Source: Chaenocephalus aceratus
Taxonomy: Eukaryota > Chordata > Actinopteri > Perciformes > Channichthyidae
Reading direction: 5' to 3'
Length of the DNA stretch: 64,000 nucleotides
Assembly (NCBI GenBank): GCA_023974075.1
Contig: JAMFTG010000747.1
Coordinates: 46,681 to 110,680 of the forward strand
The position numbers and the translations under genes are program-made. The notes beneath the pieces are model-generated. The model made no database searches, was not told the origin of the DNA, and worked only from the letters and a program-made list of their open reading frames with translations. The first letter of the stretch is position 1, and every line of letters begins with the position of its first letter. Positions 1-10,397 of the stretch are shown here, piece after piece.

Positions 1-2368
1 GGTTTATTTAAACAATAATGATGTGACATGTGTTTTGTGCGGACTTGAGGATGGAGTTGAGGCATCTCTCGAGGCAGCGGGAACACAATTCGAGCCGGAG
101 AAGGAACTTCCAGCTCTGTCACAGAGGGGAGAAGGAGGGGCTGTCATGCCGCTCGCTTCTTCCTCCTTGATTGCTGGCCGAAATTCTGGGTTGGCTGCGC
201 CTGGGCTGCAGCCGGGACCGGAGATTTTCTAGGCCAACTCGCCCTCGTCTCCTGCCTGGGCTGGGGACTCGGGGCGGACTGCGACCTCTGCTGATCTGGT
301 ACTCTAGATCCAGCAGGGTTCGGAGCAGCTTGGGCGAAGGGTCGCTGTTGCGGAGGCAGCGGCTGGACCCTTCGAGGGAGACAGAGGTGGAGGGCCTCGT
401 CTTCCTTCTTTTTCGACTCGCACCTCCTCTGCATGGAAGCGAGAGCGGAGCCGAAAATTCCCTCGGGAACGATGGGCATATCCAGCACATCTTCTTTTTC
501 CCGGTCCGGGAGGTTGGTGAGGTTGAGCCATGTAGCTCTTTCCTGCACCACCATGATCCCCATCACTTTTCCCGTGGCCTGGACGGCGCAGCGTTGGACA
601 CGGAGACAAATGTCTGTGACCGCGGCTATCTCGTCCAGAGTGGCCGGTCCAGAATCGCTCGACAGATCCTCACAGAGCTCCGCTTGGTACGCGGTTAGCA
701 TCGAGGAAACGTTCAGAGCTCTGGCGGACAATGCTGCAGCTTTGTAGGCCCGTTCCGTCATGGTCGACTGGAATCGGTCTGTTTTTGCTGGCAGTGTGGG
801 GTTCCTGCTCGGTGACGGGCCCATCCTCGGTAGGAGGTGGGCTGCCACCAGCGGTTCCATAGGCGGTATGTGGAGCAGGCCGAGCCTCTCCATACCGTCA
901 CAGTCAAGGGAGGAGGCACCCTGGATTGGGGCCTTGTTGCTAAAGGGCCGGTCTCTCCACGAGACCGACACCTCATCCAACATCTCCGGGAAGACCGGGA
1001 GGAGTTGCCTCTTTGTCCTCGTTGTTTGGAAAAACAGTTTTCCTTCATAACGGGACCTGGAGGTCTCCTTGGCCACTTCGGGCCATGGGATGTCTAGTCT
1101 GGCCGCAGCACGTTGACACACGGCTTGTAGGTCCATGCTGAGACAGGGCGAAGCTGGTGTGCTATCGCCCGAGAGAGCAGCCATCGCTCCAGGCTTTGCA
1201 GCCTGAGCTGGTGACATGAAGACGTCGTCTTCCTGCTCGTCCGAATCAGACAGGAGGAACTCAGAGGCATCCTCTTCGTCCTCCATGTAATTTAATTCCA
1301 GGACATCTTCCGCGGGTGAAACCATGGTGAGGTCCAGTCGGGAGCCCCAGCTTGGTATAGCGTGGGGTCCCGTTCCCGCGTCCTTTGCCGCCACCGGGGC
1401 CCGGCCTGATATGGCGCGGGAAACCGGTTCCGCGGCTGCCGCGGTTGATGAGCCCCAGGCCGTGAAGGCGAGGGGCTCAGTCTCTGCGGCGGACGCCCCC
1501 GTGTCTTGGTTGCCAGCCGGCCAACCAGTGGACATGAGGGGATCCTGTCCCGACAGGCTAGCTTGTCGTGCTAACCGTCGGCGAAGGCTCTTTATGGTGA
1601 GGCGGGCACAATGCCTGCACGAGCCGGGGTCGTCGATAGCCTCCTGGGCGTGTTCCAGCCCGAGGCAGGACGAGCAGACCTGGTGTGAGTCTGTGCCTGC
1701 TATCTTCAACCCGCAGTCGCAGAACCGAGCCTTCGAGTCCCTGGCTCCTCTGGTGTGAGGGAGAGAGGCGTCCATGGAGAGGACCCGCTCTTACCAGGTA
1801 TGTCGAAAAAAAAAAGTGTCCCAAACTGTCCTTTATCCGGAGAAAAAGGTAGTGTGGGTCTTTTCCTCTCAAAGAATATTACCTGGTGTGGCAATATTCT
1901 TTTTTAAAATCCTTTTATCCTCCGGGGAAGAAAAAAGAATAAAAAACGTCCTCGCTACCGTGGTGTCGGCAGTGAGGGAAAAAAGCACAAGCTAGCAACT
2001 GGTGTGTTGCTAACTTGCAAGTCAAAATCTTACCTTACTTCCAGAGGAAGAAATCGGCGAGGTTGACTATGGTACTTCTTCTGAGAGAGAATAGGGTAGC
2101 CGGCTAACGCCCGTCGACCGAAAATTAGCTTGGGTTCAGTCTGTGGACTGTTAAGCTAGCCCGGCTACCGTTCGAGATGTGCTCTGAAGCGAGAAGAGGT
2201 GTTTGAATGACGCATGCGTCGTGGCGCAGGCTACTTATAGGGGGTGATTTCCCCTGACGTTGACGTCAAGAATCACCGGCCAATCAGGATTGGCGTAATG
2301 AGATTGATGCTTCTGTTTGCTCCGCGATGAGGCGCATCCCATAGTGAGACATCGAACGGAGTGTTATG
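1..2368 (-). mobile_element. DIRS-like tyrosine-recombinase retrotransposon, 5' part
   Basis: Read on the minus strand, a leader of about 590 bp (2368 to 1776) precedes a long gag-like frame; the element then runs off the left edge, so RT, RNase H and recombinase genes would lie outside the window. The right boundary is set by comparison: sequence from about 2369 onward (AACTGTTGAGCATG) also occurs at about 47958, where it continues uninterrupted into the LINE reading frame. The DIRS-like sequence has therefore inserted into a LINE. No target-site duplication can be tested because the other end is missing. DIRS elements integrate by tyrosine recombinase and normally leave none. Confidence 0.75.
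144..1775 (-). CDS. DIRS-type Gag-like protein (ORF1), 543 residues, intact
   Basis: This uninterrupted frame resembles ORF1 of fish DIRS elements, a nucleic-acid-binding structural protein of the retrotransposon particle. A Cys/His cluster lies at residues 19-56 (C19, C21, H31, C34, C37, C53, C56, including the SSCLG motif). An acidic stretch follows at about 163-190. A central region at about 215-420 resembles the LAP2-alpha-like domain often annotated in these proteins. The C-terminus (about 455-543) is rich in Pro, Gln and Arg and ends in a basic RRKKRAA tail. The ATG at 1775 gives a Cys cluster close to the N-terminus, as in relatives. The absence of stops over 1.6 kb suggests a fairly recent insertion. 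Family recognition is by motif only. Confidence 0.7.
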   Translation of the reverse strand: MDASLPHTRGARDSKARFCDCGLKIAGTDSHQVCSSCLGLEHAQEAIDDPGSCRHCARLTIKSLRRRLARQASLSGQDPLMSTGWPAGNQDTGASAAETEPLAFTAWGSSTAAAAEPVSRAISGRAPVAAKDAGTGPHAIPSWGSRLDLTMVSPAEDVLELNYMEDEEDASEFLLSDSDEQEDDVFMSPAQAAKPGAMAALSGDSTPASPCLSMDLQAVCQRAAARLDIPWPEVAKETSRSRYEGKLFFQTTRTKRQLLPVFPEMLDEVSVSWRDRPFSNKAPIQGASSLDCDGMERLGLLHIPPMEPLVAAHLLPRMGPSPSRNPTLPAKTDRFQSTMTERAYKAAALSARALNVSSMLTAYQAELCEDLSSDSGPATLDEIAAVTDICLRVQRCAVQATGKVMGIMVVQERATWLNLTNLPDREKEDVLDMPIVPEGIFGSALASMQRRCESKKKEDEALHLCLPRRVQPLPPQQRPFAQAAPNPAGSRVPDQQRSQSAPSPQPRQETRASWPRKSPVPAAAQAQPTQNFGQQSRRKKRAA

Positions 2369-2732
2369 AATGAGAACTGTTGAGCATGTTTTACTGCTTT
2401 GCAGGAAATATAGTACTCAGAGAAATGTGCTTTTCCAGACACTGAAGAAAGCAACATTCCATGACTTGTCGCTATCAGGGCTGTTAGGGAAAACATCAGG
2501 CAATATATATTGTGAGATTATTACGTTTCTAAGAGAAATTGATACATTTAACATAATCTAGAGTTTTGGTTCTTTGTTTTGTTTATTTTGTTTCTTGTTT
2601 TCTGCATAGTCTCTTGTCCACACTCCAGTCCAGTTGGTGGCGGTAATGCACCTACAAGTTGGTTTGCCAACCGCCAATAAACACGAAAGAAGCAGAAGAA
2701 GAAGAAGCAGAAGAAGAAGAACAAAAGAAGAG
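2369..2732 (+). mobile_element. 3' end of an I/Nimb-type LINE, copy 1
   Basis: The first 193 bases encode the last 63 or so residues of a non-LTR reverse transcriptase protein, starting inside the C-terminal zinc-knuckle-like motif (TVEHVLLLC) and ending at a stop at 2559-2561. The 3' UTR contains a GGTGGCGGTAATGCACC block and an AATAAA-containing segment, then an AGAAG-rich simple tail typical of this LINE type. The 5' side is cut by the DIRS insertion. A near-identical copy with more of the reading frame lies at 47869-48317. Confidence 0.75.
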
Positions 2733-3826
2733 GTGAGTGGATTAAACACATGCAGAGGTTTCATTACGTGTATTTACACCTGTTAGCTTACAGTTAATCA
2801 CGAATCAGAAGTTAAATTATTTAACACAACAGTCTCAAACTATCTTTAAATAAAGTCTAACAGCTAAAGTATAACAGCTAAAGTCTGAAAGCTAACGGCT
2901 ATCGGCTAACAGCTACAGTTATTATTCCAGTTCGGCTCTGGGGAGTAACAGTTGATTTGTAATGCTCAGCTGACTTTATGTTAGTTAGTTATTACACCAG
3001 TTGTCTTTAAGACGGTTTGAGTTGTTGTGTTGGTGCTCTTTACCATAGATATGGTTTTAAATGTATGCTAACTAGCTTATTAGCATCGCCATTCACCACG
3101 ACGTAGCATTTTTCCCATTGAAATGAATGGGGTTCTTCAGTTAGCAGCTAACGCTAAGCTAAGCGACGGTTTAGCTCATTAGATAAATAGATATACTTTA
3201 TTTAAATAATGATTTATCTTAAACTGGGAAATGATTGTGTCCCAGCAGAAGTGTTTTCAGGCATTACACGAGTTAAACATATTTAAAAGATGCAATAAGA
3301 TAATACAAATGAAGCATTAGCAGCAAGTATACACACAGGATACATATCACTAGAGTATCTAAAGAATACACAATATACAGAAAATACTGTATACATGGAG
3401 TACATTAAACAGTCTCACTAGCTAATGTTTGCTTTCTGTGTTAACTTAGTGATAGTTTCACACGGATAGCGTTATAACCGTGGTTCAAACATCCATTAAT
3501 GTCACTTTATATGTGAATAAAGTCATTTTAATGAAACAAAAGTGAACTAACTGTGAGCTGTAAGTTAGAGTCTATCATGTTCTCCTCTGCTTAGCATCAC
3601 ATTGACCAAATGGATCCATTTGGACCATGTTTACGTCACAGCAGCATAGATGAGACAAGGCACTGCACGTGGTGTGATAAAACACTACATAGAAGCATCT
3701 AGAAATAGAACATATCATTGAATAAACTCTTTGAATTCCTCCTCTTCACTGCTGACAGTTTATGATGAATTATATCTAAATATTTGTATTATATGAATAA
3801 TGAAGCAGCTCTGTGGTCTTCATCAG
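2733..3826 (+). other. Non-coding interval upstream of the zinc-finger start exon (duplicated)
   Basis: No convincing gene was found. The interval is shared with 48318-50118, apart from an insertion in that copy and small indels here. A GTGAGT splice-donor-like site sits at 2733, right after the LINE tail, and is conserved in the other copy (48318). The interval could be the first intron of the zinc-finger gene, with an untranslated exon in the LINE tail. That is inference; no promoter was identified. It is AT-rich, with many short GCTAAC-type repeats. Confidence 0.4.
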
Positions 3827-3876
3827 GACAGCTGATGAGCAGCATGGAGGAGAAGAAGGAGGCCCCTGGAGCTCAG
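3827..3876 (+). CDS. Start exon of C2H2 zinc-finger gene, locus A
   Basis: A consensus acceptor (TTCATCAG) precedes the exon and a GTCAGT donor follows it. The first ATG (3835) opens 14 codons, MSSMEEKKEAPGAQ, ending exactly on a codon boundary. The finger exons of this family begin with AAA CCG in phase 0, so the splice would be in frame. The exon and both splice sites are conserved at 50119-50168. Its natural partner would be the finger exon at 13277, which is now frameshifted. No KRAB or other effector domain is visible. The evidence is conserved structure and phase; transcription is not shown. Confidence 0.5.
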
Positions 3877-4134
3877 GTCAGTGTGCACTTCATCACAAGA
3901 TATTCCTAATTCCAGCGTTTCCGCCAGGCGGGCGTCTTGCCTTCATTTAACGCCCTTATTCAGCTCGGAATGCCCTATACAGACATAAATAAAGCAGCAA
4001 CTGTATTCGCCATGACACGGACAGTCTGTGGTTTGTACTTGTTTAACTTCTGTCTAGTTTCTGAACAGATATGAGGAGCTGTGAGCTCTGAGGGCTAACA
4101 GCTAACGGCTGATGTTGGTTTTGTGGTTCACATT

Positions 4135-4718
4135 GTCACTACCCGATCTGCAGCCCTGCCCTATCTGCAGTGCGCATGTGCGAGAAGGTCCGTCATATTT
4201 GACAACTCCATACGGCAACTCTAATGGGACATTTGACGTCTAGACGGCTGCCCGATTTGCATCGTGCATGCGCGAGTCATAAACGTCTCAAATATCTTTA
4301 ATAAAATATTTTGTGATTTGAAATAAAATGAAGGACATTCACAGTTAATGTAATTAGATATAAATTATGAATGCCATACATATTGCATACATTCAGTCAA
4401 TATTTCTTCAGCATGTATGATGGCTGTCCAACAGAAGTTACATCCATTTCTCACTTATTCTGACAATGCACTTAACCCAATAAAATGACCCAACAAAAGG
4501 AGTTGTTCAATAATAGTGAAGTCACGTTGTAATAACAATAACTCGTCTCTCTCGTTCAGATTAATATTGTGGGGTTTTTTGAGTGTTCTTTTTCTGCTTT
4601 GCCAAACGCCACTGTGTCAAATGTCCCATTAGAGTTGCCGTATGGAGTTGTCAAATATGGCGGACCATCTCGCACATGCGCACTGCAGATGGGGCAGGGC
4701 TGCAGATCGGGTAGTGAC
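4135..4718. mobile_element. MITE with inverted repeats of about 100 bp
   Basis: The ends are long inverted repeats starting GTCACTACCCGATCTGCAG and closing with the complement, CTGCAGATCGGGTAGTGAC. Similarity continues inward for about 100 bp with a few mismatches. The 380-bp core has no coding capacity. I could not define an exact target duplication, so the superfamily is unassigned. It sits in the interval after the locus-A start exon and is absent from the matching part of locus C. Confidence 0.8.
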
Positions 4719-4873
4719 ACACTTTGAAGATGACGTCACGGCTCCGCCTACACTGCGTTACTATAGTTACTGCCCCAGTTCCTAAACTGTATTGGAAACG
4801 CAGCATAAAGTGAGCCTGGCCTACCAAGGCCTAACTATACCGTGCTAAGCTGTGCGAGGCCCTGCAGTGGAAA

Positions 4874-5680
4874 TGCGCCATAAGTGGATGTCATTGAAGA
4901 CCTTTCCAAGAGCGGTCTCAGTGCTGTGGTTTGGACGAAAGCCTGACTGGAAACACATCCAAACAGTTATTTACATGCAAGAAATTACTCAACTGTTGAA
5001 AAAACTACTTGTTCAATGATCTTACCTAGAAATGGGAGGTTTGATATGGGCCTGTAATTGGTCATTACTGAAGCATCTAGATTATTCTTTTTTAAGAGCG
5101 GTTTAATGACTGCAGTTTTCAGGGCCTGTGGAAAAACACCTGAGTGAAGAGACTTGTTTACTATGTGAAGTAGATCTGAGGCCATGCAAGGAAAAGCATC
5201 TTGGAAAAACCCTGTTGGAATAATATCAAGGCAGCAGGAGGAGGACTTCAGAAGTTGAATAATGTCCTCCAGGTTTCTATCATTAATCTGATGGAACTGT
5301 GTCATGGTGTCTGAATTGATGTTAGGTGGACACGGAGACAACACATCTGCTGTTCCTGATGCAGAGGCACTGACTGCTGGTCTGGTGTTCTGAGTGGGGG
5401 GATACTGACACTGGGGGGTTAGTTAGTCTGTCCACGGTAGCAAACAAGGCACGTGCATTGTTTTTGGTAATGATGTCGGAGAAGAAAGACTGTCGTGCAA
5501 TTTACAATTCCAAATGATAAAAGCCAAGTCTCTCTTTATAGATTTCAAAGTGAACCTGGAGATTTGTTTTTCTCCTCCTACGTTCAGTTTTTTCGACACT
5601 CTCTTTTTTCTGTTCTCACGGTCATGGCCTTTCTCCATGGAGGTCTTTTCTTGCCAGTCACTTCCTTTACCTTAGTTGGA
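4874..5680 (-). pseudogene. L2-like LINE reverse-transcriptase fragment
   Basis: On the minus strand the frame 5344-4985 contains the RT N-terminal signature TNYRPISNLPFLGKIIE preceded by ALKTAVIKPLLKK, typical of the L2/Jockey group. After a frameshift near 4985 the next RT block, FQSGFRPNHSTETAL, is readable at about 4960-4890. To the right (5680-5345) is the linker upstream of RT, with a FFSDII-like stretch and LFATVDRLTN. Endonuclease and the catalytic YADD block are missing, so this is a dead 5'- and 3'-truncated copy. Confidence 0.75.
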
Positions 5681-5699
5681 GCAATGGCATCTATACAGA

Positions 5700-6428
5700 C
5701 AGCACCTCCTGTTGTTATCACAAGCAGTCTGACCTGGTCCACTTACACTACATCACTATTTAAGAGGGCACAGCAGCGCCTCCACTTCCTGCACAGGTTG
5801 AGAAGAGTACAGCTCCCCCCTCCCATCCTCACCACGTTCTAACCCTCACCACAGAGAGTGTGCTGACCAGCGGCATCTCCATCTGGTCGAGAGACTGCAA
5901 CGCCAAAAACTGGAATTCTCTGCAGAGAGTGGTCAGGACAGCAGAGAAGATCATCGGAGTTTCTCTCCCTCCCATCAGAGACACCGCTCAGAAACGCTGC
6001 CTGACAAAAGCCCAGAAATTTTTTTCAGACCCCACTCGTCCTCACATGCTCTGTTCTCCCTGCTGCCCTCCGGCAAGAGGCTCCGCAGCATTAAGAGCAG
6101 AACAGCAGATTCTGCAATAGCTTTTTCCCCAAGCCATCAGACTGCTGAACAGCAAGTAGACCAGTAACATAAAGATTACATTACACTGTGTAAAGAGCAC
6201 ATATTTGTTATATAGTATGTCTATCTTATTTATATGTATCGTAAGTCTTTATATTTTAAACGCACACTTTATCTTTAATTTGATCAGCACCACGTCACAA
6301 TTATTTATTTATATGTACAATTTTAGCAAGTTGTTATATTGTCCTGTTCCTGCAGCCAGTACAACGACATGTCGTTTTAATAGTACACTCTGTGTCTCGT
6401 TGAAATGACAATAAAGTATGTCTATGTC
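5700..6428 (+). pseudogene. LINE ORF2 C-terminus and 3' UTR
   Basis: Adjacent frames encode the conserved C-terminal block of a fish LINE: QQRLHFLHRLRRVQLPPP, then ESVLTSGISIW, SLQRVVRTAEKIIGVSLP and FSLLPSGKRLRSI. They are separated by frameshifts near 5840 and 6025. The 3' UTR ends with GAAATGACAATAAAGTATG and a short TCTATG repeat, a LINE-type 3' terminus. It is dead by frameshift and 5' truncation. The clade is probably Rex1 or L2-like, but this is not resolved. Confidence 0.7.
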
Positions 6429-6429
6429 T

Positions 6430-6935
6430 TATCGATCCGGTCCTTTAACATTACTTTTATCGGTTCTTTTGGAGACAAAAATAAGGTCAACTAACAAATT
6501 GTGAACAAAACTAACATTGCTTTTTATTTCAATTAAATAAATAATATTTCACATCAAAAGAAACAACAGTGTTTTAACAAATGGTATTAAATAATCTGAT
6601 GACAGAACTGTAAACAGAATAGCTGAAACTTTAACAAAATAAATAACTCTGTTACCTCTAATCATTATGTTTGTATAATGGAGTTAGCTCCGTGTGTTTC
6701 TGCTAGCATACATAACACCTGACGTGGAAAGTTACTCGTGGACGGGGCTACAGAGCTGCTAGAAAGACAGTGGAACCCGGTGCATTCCTCCGTCTGGATG
6801 TGGAGCACTTTTGATAAATGTTTAGACAAATTGCTCGTGTTACCCGCCCTCACATGCTAAACTCTTATTCCACTTTTGGTAACGAGTATTGTCCACATCG
6901 ACACGGCTATAGTTTAACCACAGCTCGGAGCGCGT
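6430..6935 (-). pseudogene. hAT transposase N-terminal (BED finger) relic
   Basis: The minus-strand frame 6853-6665 contains GNTSNLSKHLS followed by a histidine-containing stretch and IQTEEC, resembling the second half of a BED-type DNA-binding finger. The Cys pair expected upstream lies in poorly preserved sequence at about 6930-6860. The following 230 bp (6660-6430) are AT-rich and non-coding. No transposase catalytic region is present. Confidence 0.4.
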
Positions 6936-7449
6936 TCTCTCCGCCATCTCCTCCGTGTGTGTGTGTTGCTGCATGTAGCAGCTGCGTGTGTGTAAACTGC
7001 CTCGCTCATTCACTCACGGCAAAAGTTACTTTACTTAATATAAAAACTCACGGTAAAAAAATGCACTCCCTATTCCATTGTCATGAAGGTGGAATCTAAC
7101 TATATCCAGAATAAGTTTGATTGGATCCAGGCTAGAAACATGTTTATTTCTGCTGTAAAGTTGGGCATTTTAACATGGGGGTCTATGGGAATTGCTCCTT
7201 TTTGCATCCATCCCCTGTCGGCCACTAGATGAACTGCAGTTTGTGGCACTTCCTTCTGGGCTTCCCGGCTCTGCGCTATGAAGCGCTGAGTGGCTGTGGG
7301 TGGGCCAGACGTGCATGTTGGTGGGCCCAGGCCCACCCGGGCCCACCCACAGCTACGCCACTGGTCAGAGGTTGTACTGTACATCATATTATTTTCGATG
7401 GCTTTACTGTATAATCAGTGTAACAGATGAACAGATCGCCACCGGGCTT
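6936..7449. repeat. Interspersed repeat fragments, no gene recognised
   Basis: This interval holds a GTGTGTGT-rich stretch (6950-6990), a block with GGCCACTAGATGAACTGCAG at 7221-7240, and a GC-rich self-complementary stretch of GGGCCC/CCACC units at 7318-7352. The latter is next to AGCTACGCCACTGG, which resembles the end of a hAT-type element. Nothing here supports a protein-coding gene. Confidence 0.35.
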
Positions 7450-7590
7450 TCATCTAAACACACACTATTATTTATTTATATGTACAATTTTAGCAAGTTT
7501 TTATATTGTCCTCTTCCTGTCAACATTTCGTTTTAATAGTACACTCTTTGTCTTGTTGAAATGACAATAAAGTATGTCTGTCTATAAGAC
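7450..7590 (+). repeat. Second copy of the LINE 3' end
   Basis: The stretch repeats about 130 bp of the LINE 3' UTR seen at 6290-6420, with the same ending (GAAATGACAATAAAGTATGTC). It lacks coding sequence and is a heavily 5'-truncated insertion. Confidence 0.7.
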
Positions 7591-8129
7591 CCTTTGAGAT
7601 CATCAAGTCCAGAGTGTGCCCCTTGTTGTGCGTGGGCTCCGTCACATGCTGAGTCAGTCCATTGAATTGATCTATTTAAAACAAGGGACAGTGTTCATTA
7701 AGCAACATATTAAAAACATGTAAAAGTACTCGATTAGCCAACAGGCTAGTTTTCACCGATAGTCCCCTTTGCCAGATGGTGACATCCTAAAAGCAACAAT
7801 AAAAATACCACGACATTGTTATACCATTGTACATGTTTACAATAGATGACATCACTGAATACAGATGAGAGCAAGTCATGATAATAAATACAAAATGTAC
7901 AATACGCACTCATACACACACCTACACCCACACATCAGTGCTGCCACTGTTGGTTATCAATGAGCCACTTTGTAACACTGTGCTTGAATGTGTAGTAGGA
8001 TGAGGACTCTCATTGGTTGAGGTATTGAATTCCATTGATGGGAATGCGTGGAATGAAAGAGCCTGGCTGAATGCGCTCTTCCTAAATGGGATGGTGCGTC
8101 TCCCCTAGCCGCACCTCGAGTAGCCCTGG
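7591..8129. other. Intergenic stretch without recognised feature
   Basis: I see no coding region, RNA gene or clear terminal repeats. The stretch is moderately AT-rich and contains a short CACACACCTACACCCACACA run at about 7914-7933. Confidence 0.4.
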
Positions 8130-9180
8130 TTGAGGTGGGCTTTAGGCTGATGCAGCCAGAGGAGGAGGAGCCAACCCACGAGTGGTCTTATAAACTAAGC
8201 AGATGTTTTTGTAAACTATGAGATTTCCCCAGCTGAACAGATTATACTTTTTAACAATGTGACAATGATGATACCGGAATGGCTTTGTGTCTCGTGTTCT
8301 GAGTGCTTGTTTATACAGTGATTCCAGTGGCCTTAGAGCTGCAGAGTGAGCATCAGACCAGCTGATCAGACAGTAGCTGATGTGGGAGAGGACCATGGAG
8401 TGAAGGTATAGCTTAGCTGCTGCAGATGATAGCAAGTTTCAAATGTATCTGTAATTTGACAGATTGCACTTTACTTTATTGCAGACCTTTTTGATATGGG
8501 TTTTGAAATTGAGGTTTGTGTCAATATGTACTCCTCAGTACTTGTACTTGAAACAACTGTGTCATCAGCATACATTAATAAATCACATTCTCCACACACA
8601 GAAGGCAGATCATTTATGTACATACTAAACAGGATTGGGCCCAATACAGAGCCCTGCGGTACTCCAGTTGACAAACACTAGACTTATAATTCTCAATTTG
8701 AACACATTGGGAGCGGGATGAAAGATACGAATTAAAGAGGTTGGTGAATTCTATAGAAACATGTAAGTTGAGTATTTTTTGCAATAAGATGTTGTGATTA
8801 ACAGTGTCAAAAGCTTTCAGTAAGTCAAGGAACACGGCCCCCGCAACTCCACCCCTGTCCATTGATGCCTTATCTTTCGCCATGAAGAAGCATGTCGCTG
8901 TTTCTGTTGAGTGATTAGCCCTGAATCCAAATTGCATTGGATGCAGTGGAAAGGAGCTGTTGTTGAGATGATTGATGATTTGTTTGGCAATCAATTTCTC
9001 AAATACCTTGGATACTATGGGTAAGATACTGATGGGCCTATAGTTGGATGTCATGAGAGGGTCCCCACCATAGTTATCAAGAACACAAAACAGTTTTTTA
9101 GCCCCTCTGTCCTGGGGGTTGTCAACATGGTTGTTAAAATCACCAACAATGACTAGACGGTCAAAGTCAAAACACACTAT
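8130..9180 (-). pseudogene. Chimeric LINE endonuclease/RT fragment
   Basis: On the minus strand the 187-residue frame 9177-8614 starts with an endonuclease block (VIVGDFNNHVD) and passes directly, in frame, into RT blocks: TSNYRPISILPIVSKV, FGFRANHSTETA and LKAFDTVNHNILL. The next frame (8674-8471) carries [13 protein letters not shown] and the catalytic YADD. A third (8435-8142) carries the thumb-like segment with SHISYCLISW. About 200 codons between endonuclease and RT are absent, and frameshifts separate the three frames. It is a Jockey/L2/Rex1-group LINE; the clade is unresolved. Confidence 0.75.
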
Positions 9181-9224
9181 AGACAGCAGTTCAGTAAAGT
9201 CATCAAAAGAAGCTAAAAGAAGCT

Positions 9225-10395
9225 AAGAGCACAGCTGAACTCCCGCAGCCCTGGGGGGCCCTACATTGGTTGTGATGGCAGATGGCAGGGTTTGGTCAAG
9301 TTGCTCTCTCCTGGTGAGGAAAGCGGCATACCAGTAAATCAGGTATGGATTTACTTCCATTTTGGCCATTCTTGACACCAAGATGTCTGCTTGTATTGTG
9401 TTGCTGCTGAGAAGTCTAGGAAGAGGGCTCTTGCATAGGTGTGACGTTTATCTAAATGTTTAGTGATGATGTGAACCAGAGCAGCAGCAGTACCACCCCC
9501 TTGCTTATAGGCACATTGGTATGGATCAAGTATGTCTTGTCCGTCACAATAGGTTCAGCTGAAGAGGTCATTCCTGTCACTGTTCTCATGGTGTCTCACA
9601 CTTTGTTGGGGTCTTTGGCTTTAAAAGCATTTCCCAAAAGCTCTGTGTGTTTTTGATTCCCTCAATTTGACTTTCAGTTCTCTCTCTGTCTGTTCAAGTG
9701 CTCCATAGTCTTTGTTTTTGAAAGCTATTTTCCAGGTTTTTATAACTTATTGTAATGTCCTTAGTCACATATGATTTATTACTTGGATAGATTTGTATTT
9801 CTTTAGTGGGAACACAGAAGTTAATATAGTCTTTGGTAACAGTAGTTATTTCATCTGGTGAACCTTCCTGAACAATTTCCCAATATGTCCAATCAAAACA
9901 GGCTTTCAACTGCTCCCTACTTTCATTTGTCCATGTCCTTATTACTTTATTTCTGGTTCCCTTGAGTTTGATCTTATACACTGGTATCATATTCACAACA
10001 TTATGATCAGAGGTCAGTATTGGTGTTCTGTCTTTAGACACATAGGCTCCTTTATCATTAACAAAGCATTTGTCCAGGATATTGTCTTTCCTGCTGTGAT
10101 CCCTAAGACACTGCTGGAACCCAGGTAACACAGTCTCCAGGCGACATTGCTTCATGTCCCGAGCACTATTGCCGGTGCATCGGGTAGCTGAGTTGCAGTT
10201 CGTGAACACAGTGTCCTCTGCCGCTGGGAGGCACGTAAACAACAAACAGTAAAATACACCCGAATTCTCTAGGCAGATAAAAGGGTCTTAACGTCATGCC
10301 GAGAATTTCTACTTTGGTAAAAAAAAAAAAACACGAGGAACGGAGCATACTGAGACTCGCAGTGACAGGATGCCGTCTCCCTCTGTCTCCTGTAT
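9225..10395 (-). pseudogene. LINE endonuclease-linker-RT fragment (Rex1/CR1-like)
   Basis: Read leftward from 10395, endonuclease sequence includes LRPFYLPREFGCILL and VYVPPSG. After a frameshift, the 183-residue frame 10245-9694 continues with ILTSDHNVVNMIPVYK and the post-endonuclease linker (NKVIRTWTNESREQL, IQIYPSNKSYVTKDI). RT pieces follow in broken frames at about 9560-9240 (DPYQCAYKQGGGTAAALVH, then RALFLDFS). The hAT element at 10398 interrupts the endonuclease. The sequence right of the junction is duplicated at 27225-27286. Confidence 0.75.
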
Positions 10396-10397
10396 AC

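Noticed and set aside
119..698. Overlapping frames on both strands in the DIRS gag region
   Set aside because: GC-rich shadows of the 543-codon minus-strand frame, which alone carries recognisable motifs.
6205..6408. 67-codon plus-strand hydrophobic frame
   Set aside because: Lies in the AT-rich LINE 3' UTR that is repeated at 7450-7590; not coding.
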